A DNA stretch of 5,703 nucleotides from contig JAJYOH010000411.1 of NCBI GenBank assembly GCA_021796315.1, positions 1 to 5,703 of the forward strand, in the 5' to 3' direction. A program made the position numbers and the translations under genes. Below, one piece after another: positions 1 to 4,724 of the stretch. Each line of letters begins with the position of its first letter. Positions within the stretch are counted from its first letter, which is position 1. This stretch comes from Chloroflexota bacterium (GTDB lineage Bacteria > Chloroflexota > Anaerolineae > Anaerolineales > Villigracilaceae). The notes under the pieces were generated by a model. The model was not told the DNA's origin. It saw only the letters and a list, made by a program, of their open reading frames with translations, and searched no databases.

Positions 1-170
1 ATGGTATCGGCGGACTAACCCACAGGGTGCTTCGCGAAGTCCTGCCTCAGCGCGTGGAAGTCCGCTAAAACGGACTGGCGCAATCAGCGCGAAGCGCTTC
101 CATGTATTGAGCGAGGGCTTTAGCCCGTGCAGGTTCTTCGTAAATGGCTTGGGCATCGGTCAATATTTGG
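1..170. other. Gene-free flank rich in short palindromes
   Basis: I see no credible coding sequence here. Besides the element at 55-102 there are a perfect 10-bp palindrome CTTCGCGAAG (30-39) and a small hairpin GGGCT-tt-AGCCC (115-126). Short GC-rich stems with TTTA-like loops, such as GGGCTTTAGCCC and AGTCCGCTAAAACGGACT, are typical of dispersed REP-like repeats in many bacterial genomes. The stretch lies downstream of the helicase terminator, so it is a plausible graveyard for such repeats. It may continue past the left edge. Confidence 0.5.
55..102. repeat. REP-like palindromic element, intergenic
   Basis: This 48-bp stretch can fold as an outer stem closing two small hairpins. The outer arms are TGGAAG (55-60) and CTTCCA (97-102), extendable to 52-60/97-105 with two G-U pairs. 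Inside are TCCG-ctaaaa-CGGA (61-74, extendable to AGTCCG/CGGACT at 59-76 as an alternative to the outer stem) and GCGC-aatca-GCGC (78-90). GAAGCGCTTC at 91-100 is also a perfect palindrome. The plan (TGGA...TCCA ends, two inner hairpins, about 50 bp) resembles the element at 3514-3563. Its stems are less perfect, so this may be a decayed copy or a different member of a REP-like family. Confidence 0.5.
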
Positions 171-196
171 AAAAAAACCGCCTCTCATCGAGACGG
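171..196 (-). terminator. Intrinsic terminator of the DEAD-box helicase gene
   Basis: Read on the minus strand, a 7-bp stem (CCGTCTC pairing with GAGGCGG, one G-U pair) closes a 5-nt GATGA loop and is followed at once by seven T residues (plus-strand A-tract 171-177). It begins about 20 nt after the helicase TAA stop (216-218). Stem, loop and T-tract fit a Rho-independent terminator well. Confidence 0.82.
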
Positions 197-215
197 GCTG
201 CTGTTTGCCATCAAT

Positions 216-1463
216 TTACTTTGTTCTTCGCCTTGGCGAGAATCCGCGCGGGGAGTGGTAGGAGGAATTTGTCGAGCGCGCGGGACGAGCTTGGAATTGG
301 CGCGGGCCTCTTGCATCGGGAGCCGCTCGGGGTGGGGCAGGAGCCGTGTAGTCAAAATCGTCGAGAGTCTTGCGAGTCAACGGTTTGCCCATGATGCGCT
401 CCAGAGTCCGGATCATGTCGCCGTCGTCCGGCGTGACGAGCGTGAATGCATCGCCGGTGTGTTCGGCGCGGCCGGTGCGTCCGATGCGGTGGATGTAGGC
501 GTCGGCGGTGTCGGTCATATCGAAGTTGATGACGTGCGAAATGCCTTCCACATCCAGGCCGCGTGCGGCGATGTCGGTGGCGACCATGATCTGATACGTG
601 CCGCTCCTGAAGCCTTTGAGCGCGGCCTGACGTTGTCCCTGCGAGCGATTGCTGTGCAGGCTGGTAACTTTATATCCGGCGCTGTCGATTTGCTTGGTGA
701 GCTTTTCGGCGCGATGTTTGGTGCGCGTGAAGATCAGGACGGAATTCGTGTCGGTATGTTTGAGCAGAGAGAGTAAAAGCCCGGACTTCAAATGCGAAGG
801 AACGGGATACAACGCGTGTGTGACAGTGTGCGCCGGTGCGCTGATGCCCATCGAGATGCGCTTGGGGTTATGCAGCGAAAGCCTTGCCAGTTCTTCGATT
901 TCGCGCGGGAAGGTGGCCGAGAATAACATGGTCTGGCGTTTGGCAGGCACGGCCCTGATGATGCGCTTCACGTCCGGCAGAAAACCCATGTCGAACATGC
1001 GGTCGGCTTCGTCGAGGATCAGCATTTCGATGCGGTCCAACCTGGCGTGACGTTGTTCGACCAGATCCAGCAAACGCCCCGGACATGCGACCAGAATTTC
1101 TGCGCCGTCACGCAGAGCCTTGATCTGCGGAGCGGCTCCGACTCCGCCGTAAATGGTTGCGCTGCGGATGCGTGTGCCCACCGACAGCGCGCGGATGGCG
1201 TCGTTGATCTGCTCGGCCAGTTCGCGCGTCGGTGTGACGATCAAAACTCGGGCGACGCCGCGCGGTCCGCTGAGTAGTCTGTGTAAGATCGGTAAAACGA
1301 AAGCGGCAGTTTTTCCCGTGCCGGTCTGCGCGGTGCCGATCAGGTCATGGCCTTCCAATGCGGCGGGGATGACCTGAACTTGAATTGGCGTAGGCTCTTC
1401 ATAGCCTGCGCGATGGATGCCCGCCGAGAGGCGGGAATCAAGATTAAATTGTTCGAAACTCAA
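216..1463 (-). CDS. DEAD-box ATP-dependent RNA helicase, RhlE-type
   Basis: This 415-aa protein is a cytoplasmic RNA-unwinding ATPase, a class involved in ribosome assembly, mRNA turnover and cold adaptation. All core motifs are visible: Q motif around GYEEPTPIQ (20-28), Walker A AQTGTGKT (45-52), PTRELA (78-83), GG (106-107), CPGR (127-130, usually TPGR), DEAD (151-154), SAT (182-184), LIFTRTK (243-249), TDIAARGLD (296-304) and HRIGRTGR (325-332). A Pro/Arg-rich basic tail (about 373-415) is the sort of extension that adds RNA affinity. The start codon is TTG (1463-1461). An in-frame TGA lies six codons upstream, and AAGGA sits 6 nt before the TTG, so no longer form is possible. The gene has its own terminator and is separated by 296 bp from the upstream operon, so it is probably transcribed alone. 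RhlE-type versus other DEAD-box subfamilies rests on overall look and is less certain. Confidence 0.95.
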   Translation of the reverse strand: MSFEQFNLDSRLSAGIHRAGYEEPTPIQVQVIPAALEGHDLIGTAQTGTGKTAAFVLPILHRLLSGPRGVARVLIVTPTRELAEQINDAIRALSVGTRIRSATIYGGVGAAPQIKALRDGAEILVACPGRLLDLVEQRHARLDRIEMLILDEADRMFDMGFLPDVKRIIRAVPAKRQTMLFSATFPREIEELARLSLHNPKRISMGISAPAHTVTHALYPVPSHLKSGLLLSLLKHTDTNSVLIFTRTKHRAEKLTKQIDSAGYKVTSLHSNRSQGQRQAALKGFRSGTYQIMVATDIAARGLDVEGISHVINFDMTDTADAYIHRIGRTGRAEHTGDAFTLVTPDDGDMIRTLERIMGKPLTRKTLDDFDYTAPAPPRAAPDARGPRQFQARPARSTNSSYHSPRGFSPRRRTK

Positions 1464-1505
1464 AATATATCCTTGTCTTCAGAAGTCAAACTAGTGTTGG
1501 GGGAA

Positions 1506-1521
1506 TTGAGCGAACGCTCAA
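1506..1521. promoter_or_regulatory. Possible operator: 7-bp inverted repeat
   Basis: TTGAGCG and CGCTCAA form perfect 7-bp arms around a central AA, 43 nt upstream of the helicase start. The size and symmetry resemble binding sites of dimeric repressors such as TetR-family proteins. That comparison is by general appearance only, and no regulator gene is in the window. It could instead form a small hairpin in the helicase 5' leader. Confidence 0.3.
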
Positions 1522-1548
1522 GATAACAGCGAGAGACTGCTGACGTCG

Positions 1549-1574
1549 GTAAATTTACTTGCAGAGAGATTATA
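1549..1574 (-). promoter_or_regulatory. Candidate promoter -10 region for the helicase
   Basis: A perfect TATAAT occurs on the minus strand at 1574-1569, about 106 nt upstream of the helicase TTG. No good -35 hexamer stands 16-18 nt before it, and no extended -10 TG is present. Just downstream, around the expected start of transcription, GTAAATTTAC (1549-1558) is a perfect palindrome that could be a regulator site. If used, the mRNA would have a leader of about 100 nt. Confidence 0.3.
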
Positions 1575-1661
1575 CTCTACAAAGCTGGCAAATCCGGCTC
1601 GCTCATCGTAGGCGATGGCTTTCTAAAAATTCATGGAGAATTCCAACCTTTGTCAGTTTCC

Positions 1662-1727
1662 ACCGCGAAGAGCGCGAAGCACGCCAAGAAAAAAGGAATC
1701 TTTGCGCTCTTTGCGGGTTTTGCGGTT
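1662..1727. repeat. Inverted repeat made of 3+3 nonamers
   Basis: The left arm is three consecutive 9-mers, ACCGCGAAG (1662-1670), AGCGCGAAG (1671-1679) and CACGCCAAG (1680-1688). The right arm is their approximate reverse complement: TTTGCGCTC (1701-1709), TTTGCGGGT (1710-1718) and TTTGCGGTT (1719-1727). A 12-nt A-rich spacer joins the arms. Sequences of the ACCGCAAAGA...TCTTTGCGGT type recur between genes in many bacterial genomes, in my recollection. It begins about 33 nt beyond the methyltransferase stop. The imperfect hairpin could block RNA decay or transcription at the operon end, but it has no T-tract and is not a standard terminator. Confidence 0.65.
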
Positions 1728-1759
1728 CAATTTTGATTCTAAGAAGACTTAGTCGTAAA

Positions 1760-2638
1760 TCAAATCTTCACCAAATAATCCATCTGGTGTGCAATATAGA
1801 CCAATTCGCCGCGCTCGATCTGTGCGCGCCGCTTTGCAAGCCATTCCGAAAATTTTTCCGCATCCAATTCTGGGTGCCCGGTCAAACTTTCCTCGAAGAA
1901 ATGCAAAATGAATTGCAGGAAAAATTGCTCATCGGCGGGATATTTTCCGTCCACGGCGTGCACCACCCAATCCGAGGCGCCCGCCGCGAGGATCTTTGCA
2001 CCCACACTTTTCAAGTGGCCGATCAAATGCCGTCCGCTGCGGCTGTCGCCGCCGCTCGGGCGTTTGTCCATCGACTCGTGGTAAAGCCGCTCGATGGTTG
2101 CATCAAGAGCCGGGTCAACGGCCGGTTCGAGCGAAGTCACGCCGTCGAAATTGATCGTGAACCATGACAAGTTTTTCGTCAGCGAAAATAATTTTGGCAA
2201 AGACTCGGGCATCGGAAGCAAATCCAATACTGCGTGCGCGATCAACAAGTCGGCAGGCGCACGATTTTTTTGGATGAAATCGAAAACATCCGCACGCTCG
2301 AACGTGATACTGACGTCGCGAGTCTGGTCGAACATCCGCAGTTGATTCTGCCCGCTTCTAGCTACGTTCAAGGCGTTATCCACTGCCCAGCGCGGAAACC
2401 ACTCTGAGGCGTATTCGATGTTAGCGGCCATCTCATCAAGCAGGACATAGTCAGCTTTCTGCAAAGCATTCCAGCGAATCAAACGCGTCAGCATCGTGCC
2501 GATCCCCGCGCCGACTTCGATAATACGCAGCGGTTGTGCTGGCAGGCTGGCAATCATCGCTTCGTAAACCTGACGATTTAATGCGCGGTCATCCACGCTT
2601 TGTTTGGCAAGCAGATAATCGGTAAAAGAATATTCCAT
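1760..2638 (-). CDS. Class I SAM-dependent methyltransferase
   Basis: This 292-aa protein has a Rossmann-like methyltransferase domain. Motif I is IIEVGAGIGTML (39-50), with the acidic residue E41 and glycines G43, G45 and G47. An acidic residue after beta-2 (VLLDEM, D68) should bind the ribose, ADVFDF (116-121) fits the adenine-binding motif, and LLIAHAVLDLLP (131-142) fits motif IV. The C-terminal third (about 165-292) has a Ser/Gly-rich loop (195-202) and a helical, charged end, and probably shapes the substrate pocket. It carries no membrane segment or signal peptide. The acceptor molecule cannot be deduced. The ATG lies 1 nt after the glycosyltransferase stop (TGA-C-ATG) and has no evident Shine-Dalgarno, so it is probably translated by coupling to that gene. 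It is the last gene of the operon. Confidence 0.88.
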   Translation of the reverse strand: MEYSFTDYLLAKQSVDDRALNRQVYEAMIASLPAQPLRIIEVGAGIGTMLTRLIRWNALQKADYVLLDEMAANIEYASEWFPRWAVDNALNVARSGQNQLRMFDQTRDVSITFERADVFDFIQKNRAPADLLIAHAVLDLLPMPESLPKLFSLTKNLSWFTINFDGVTSLEPAVDPALDATIERLYHESMDKRPSGGDSRSGRHLIGHLKSVGAKILAAGASDWVVHAVDGKYPADEQFFLQFILHFFEESLTGHPELDAEKFSEWLAKRRAQIERGELVYIAHQMDYLVKI

Positions 2639-2639
2639 G

Positions 2640-3734
2640 TCAGATCATGGACAGCAGGAAGGTGCGAATCCTTCCGGCGGTCTGCTCCCATTTTGGTTGT
2701 TGTTGAAAACGATGTAAAGCATTGACTGAAAGTTTTGCTAATAAATTTCTGTCAGTTGCGAGATCGGATAAATATTTTGCAAGTGTTTCAGCATCGTCAG
2801 GTTGAATCAAATACCCGTTCTCGCTGTGCGTGATGATTTCTCCAGCCGCACCGGCTGTCGTGCCAATGGATGGCAGGCCGAAACCCATCCCTTCGAGATA
2901 GACGATCCCGAAACCCTCATAGCTGGATGGCACGGCAAGAAGGTGGGATTGTTTGAGCAATTCGATCAGTGGGGCGTTGTCGAGCGAGCCGTGAAAATGG
3001 ACCATAGGCTGAAGACCATGGTCTGATGCTTTTTTTATGAGGGCTTGCGCGTAGACAGGTTCGGTTGTCAATGAGCCGACAACATCAAGGATGAAGGATG
3101 AAGGCGGAAGGACGGCAAGGGCTTGCAATAAAGTGTGCAAACCTTTTCTATGGATCACATTTCCAAGAAATAGAATTCTCAGTGCGGGATTTTTTGCTCT
3201 CCTGATAATTTCTTTTTCTGAAATCATTTCTCCAAATTTGTCTGTCGGCGGATAAGCAACCACGGAAATTTTTTCATTAACCATGATTCCATTAACCACA
3301 TTTTTTGTCGTTTCCGAGTTGAAAATAAATCCATCCACGCTTTGCAGATATTTCTTCTCAACAGTGCGGTAAAAACTATTTTGCCAGCCCGGGCGCAGTT
3401 CGGAGCACCGCAAATGATGGACAAGGCTTACGACCGGATAAAAATGTTTCCCCGCATTAGCTGCAATTAACGATGGATGGTTGAGTTCATCTTGAATAAG
3501 AATGTCATATTTTTGGAGTCGGACAGCTTGCTGTCCGGTGCGGGAGCGAGCTCCCGGACTCCATAAACGGAACCAAAAATTGTCGGTAAGGTGTGCGGCA
3601 TAATTTCGCAGTGGCAGGCTGATAATTTCGACCGTATCCCCCTGTCTATGCAAATATTCGACCAACTTGCGGTCATACCAATATCCGCCGCTTAATGCGT
3701 CGAGCGAGCCATAAATGACGAGACCGATGTTCAT
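2640..3734 (-). CDS. GT4-family glycosyltransferase with an in-frame palindromic insert
   Basis: This 364-aa, two-domain GT-B enzyme is of the retaining glycosyltransferase family 4 type and probably transfers a sugar from a nucleotide donor. The N-terminal domain starts MNIGLVIYGSLDALSGGYWY, with the glycine loop at 15-17. LVHHLRCSE (104-112) and a GNVIHRKGLHTLL segment (191-203) fit the family. The C-terminal donor site has the EX7E motif, E273 to E281, in SYEGFGIVYLEG. Residues 58-74 are encoded by a perfect palindromic element (3514-3563) and look foreign, lying between the conserved-looking NFWFRLW and KYDILIQDELNHPSL. ATG at 3734 is preferred over the adjacent in-frame TTG at 3737. Neither has a Shine-Dalgarno, because the upstream 46 nt are an octamer repeat. 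Donor and acceptor are unknown. The reading frame is intact and both domains are present, so it may well be active. Confidence 0.88.
   Translation of the reverse strand: MNIGLVIYGSLDALSGGYWYDRKLVEYLHRQGDTVEIISLPLRNYAAHLTDNFWFRLWSPGARSRTGQQAVRLQKYDILIQDELNHPSLIAANAGKHFYPVVSLVHHLRCSELRPGWQNSFYRTVEKKYLQSVDGFIFNSETTKNVVNGIMVNEKISVVAYPPTDKFGEMISEKEIIRRAKNPALRILFLGNVIHRKGLHTLLQALAVLPPSSFILDVVGSLTTEPVYAQALIKKASDHGLQPMVHFHGSLDNAPLIELLKQSHLLAVPSSYEGFGIVYLEGMGFGLPSIGTTAGAAGEIITHSENGYLIQPDDAETLAKYLSDLATDRNLLAKLSVNALHRFQQQPKWEQTAGRIRTFLLSMI
3087..3114. repeat. Four heptamers within the glycosyltransferase
   Basis: On the plus strand AAGGATG, AAGGATG, AAGGCGG and AAGGACG follow without a gap (consensus AAGGNNG). 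On the coding strand they encode part of LPPSSFILDV, just before the VVGSL strand of the donor domain. Periodicity 7 keeps the frame only because of its fixed length (28 bp plus flank). This may be a small expansion or simple chance. Confidence 0.5.
3514..3563. repeat. 50-bp REP-like element inside a gene
   Basis: Three perfect 7-bp stems pack into 50 bp. The outer stem pairs TGGAGTC (3514-3520) with GACTCCA (3557-3563). Hairpin 1 is GGACAGC-tt-GCTGTCC (3521-3536). Hairpin 2 is CGGGAGC-ga-GCTCCCG (3541-3556), with GGTG between the hairpins. It can form a three-way junction in RNA or a cruciform-like structure in DNA. It lies wholly inside the glycosyltransferase and is translated as residues 58-74 without a stop. 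Such perfect pairing is not explained by protein coding and marks a mobile REP-like repeat. Confidence 0.85.
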
Positions 3735-3737
3735 CAA

Positions 3738-3801
3738 GTTTTAAGGTTTGAAGGTTGGAAAGTTTGAACGTTCCAACTTGTTAACTTTTCAACCTGTCAA
3801 C
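3738..3801. repeat. Degenerate 8-bp tandem repeat across the queD-like stop
   Basis: On the plus strand, eight octamers follow without a gap: GTTTTAAG, GTTTGAAG, GTTGGAAA, GTTTGAAC, GTTCCAAC, TTGTTAAC, TTTTCAAC and CTGTCAAC. The approximate consensus is NTTNNAAC, itself nearly self-complementary. The array fills the whole gap between the QueD-like gene and the glycosyltransferase. It also overlaps the stop (3781-3783) and the last six codons of the QueD-like gene, encoding the end of its VDRLKS tail. It replaces the place where a Shine-Dalgarno for the glycosyltransferase would be expected. Confidence 0.75.
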
Positions 3802-4167
3802 TTGATAGGCTGCCCAGGCGTTTTCATGTTCCCATAATACGACTTTGATCGCGTTGATGTTTTCTGTCCTTATCTTTTCGTGCAGTGAAGTCGCTAATAT
3901 CCGCGCGAAATGTTCGATGCTCGGATTCAGCCCCGTGAATTCCGGTTTGTCGTTCAGCATTTGCTCGCGATAGTAACCAACAATTTCATCGAGATGTTTT
4001 TCAACATCCACAATATCACACAAATAGCCGTGCTGGTCGAGTTGCTCTCCTGTGAGGCGCAGTTCAAGAATGTAATGATGCGAATTGGGAAAATTCTCAG
4101 AGCCCCAATCTCCGCCGATCAAAAAATGGCGGGCAATGAAATCACGGCGGACGGCGAGTGTGTACAT
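3781..4167 (-). CDS. QueD/PTPS-family protein with atypical active site
   Basis: This 128-aa protein belongs to the 6-pyruvoyl-tetrahydropterin synthase / 6-carboxytetrahydropterin synthase fold (T-fold). Members act on dihydroneopterin triphosphate in queuosine, biopterin or folate synthesis. Family signs are F10-IARH14 near the N-terminus, NSHHYILEL (28-36) where HGHxY normally stands, GYLCDIVDVEKHLDEIV (47-63), LNDKPEFTGLNPSIEHFARIL (71-91) and LWEHENAWAAY (111-121). Compared by eye with E. coli QueD, the catalytic Cys of CxxxHGH is E24, the first His of HGH is N28, and the Asp-His pair before YLND is R67-E68. H14, H30 and a late Glu (E113 or nearby) remain. The reaction is therefore uncertain. 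AGGAGG lies 4 nt before the second ATG (4167) and only 1 nt before the first (4170), which favours 4167. Its last residues are encoded by a tandem repeat. It is the third visible gene of the operon. Confidence 0.85.
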   Translation of the reverse strand: MYTLAVRRDFIARHFLIGGDWGSENFPNSHHYILELRLTGEQLDQHGYLCDIVDVEKHLDEIVGYYREQMLNDKPEFTGLNPSIEHFARILATSLHEKIRTENINAIKVVLWEHENAWAAYQVDRLKS

Positions 4168-4170
4168 CAT

Positions 4171-4176
4171 ACCTCC
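4171..4176 (-). promoter_or_regulatory. Strong Shine-Dalgarno that decides the queD-like start
   Basis: On the minus strand AGGAGG is followed by T, ATG and ATG. The spacing is 1 nt to the first ATG and 4 nt to the second, so the second is the likelier start. It is the strongest ribosome site in the operon part of the window. The methyltransferase and glycosyltransferase show none. Confidence 0.7.
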
Positions 4177-4188
4177 TGGATTGAAAAA

Positions 4189-4716
4189 TCAGGATTTGAC
4201 CACATAAGTACTGGTGGCGAAATCATAAAGGCTTTGATGAGTCTTGCTGAAAAAGATGCTCAGGAGATTCATCCCGACCAAAAGGTAAACGGCGATGAAA
4301 CCTGCGTTAATCCACAAAGGCGGATTGCCATAACTAAATGCCAAACTCCAAATGCAAGTGTGCGCCAACTCCCAGGGCACGAACTTTAAAAGATTTCTGG
4401 CAAGTGCATGAATGAAGCTGAGTTGACGACCTTGAACATTGACCACTTTCAATCCCATTCTTTGTTTTCCCCAGCTTGCCTGCTTTAACGAAGATTCGCC
4501 GAAGGCAAAATACAAAGTAACGGGCAGTGTAATCAAAAGGAAACCAACAAATTGAGCTGAGACGCGTTGCGAAAACATGAATGTCATTGCAGTGGGAAAG
4601 GCAAATCTGCTGCTCCAACCCAGCAAAACGAGGACGACAAGGTAAACGGCAATAACAAGATAATCAAATGCGAACGCTGCTATTCTCCACCAAATGGATG
4701 CAAAAGATTTTTTCAT
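4189..4716 (-). CDS. RDD-family integral membrane protein
   Basis: This 175-aa inner-membrane protein belongs to the RDD family, named for its conserved Arg and two Asp residues. R11 and D18 lie in the first membrane segment (WRIAAFAFDYLVIAVYL), and the second Asp is probably D165 in SLYDFATSTYVV near the C-terminus. Hydrophobic segments are seen at about 12-34, 56-73 and 135-157, with a weaker one at 116-129. The loop ASWGKQRMGLKVVN (80-93) matches the usual Gly-Lys-Arg-x-x-Gly-Leu-x-Val stretch after segment 2. RDD proteins are poorly understood; some have been linked to ion exchange. The ATG is 8 nt after the dehydrogenase stop, with only a weak AGAG upstream. Sharing the operon with three or four small-molecule enzymes may hint at a transport or membrane-anchoring role, but this is speculation. 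Confidence 0.88.
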   Translation of the reverse strand: MKKSFASIWWRIAAFAFDYLVIAVYLVVLVLLGWSSRFAFPTAMTFMFSQRVSAQFVGFLLITLPVTLYFAFGESSLKQASWGKQRMGLKVVNVQGRQLSFIHALARNLLKFVPWELAHTCIWSLAFSYGNPPLWINAGFIAVYLLVGMNLLSIFFSKTHQSLYDFATSTYVVKS

Positions 4717-4724
4717 TATTTGCT

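Larger units (their letters stand above)
1464..1759. other. Gene-free region between the operon and helicase
   Basis: This 296-bp stretch has no supported gene on either strand. From right to left it contains a small CTAAG/CTTAG hairpin (1739-1752), the nonamer inverted repeat (1662-1727), short stems CATCG-tagg-CGATG (1604-1617) and AGCTGG-caaat-CCGGCT (1583-1599, one G-U), the candidate -10 box, two palindromes and the helicase Shine-Dalgarno. None of the short stems is followed by a T-run in either direction, so no clear terminator for the five-gene operon is visible. Confidence 0.6.

Noticed and set aside
144..776. Open frame of 210 codons on the plus strand
   Set aside because: It is antisense to the helicase, whose complete motif set proves the minus-strand frame. 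The translation shows no known domain.
1739..1752. CTAAG/CTTAG hairpin as the operon terminator
   Set aside because: The stem is only 5 bp of mixed A-T and G-C pairs, with no T-tract after it on the minus strand.
1559..2167. Open frame of 202 codons on the plus strand
   Set aside because: It runs through the nonamer inverted repeat and then antisense to the methyltransferase. It has no recognisable domain and no convincing ribosome site.
3735..3737. TTG as start of the glycosyltransferase
   Set aside because: The next codon is ATG followed by NIGLVIYG, a normal GT4 N-terminus. The TTG lies at the edge of the octamer array and has no ribosome site.
2640..4167. Pairing of the QueD-like protein and GT4 as proof of a pterin glucosyltransferase pathway
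   Set aside because: GT4 is a very broad family and its acceptor cannot be read from sequence. The idea is kept only as a hypothesis.
4168..4170. First ATG as start of the QueD-like gene
   Set aside because: It is only 1 nt from AGGAGG, too close. The second ATG is at 4 nt. The difference is a single residue.
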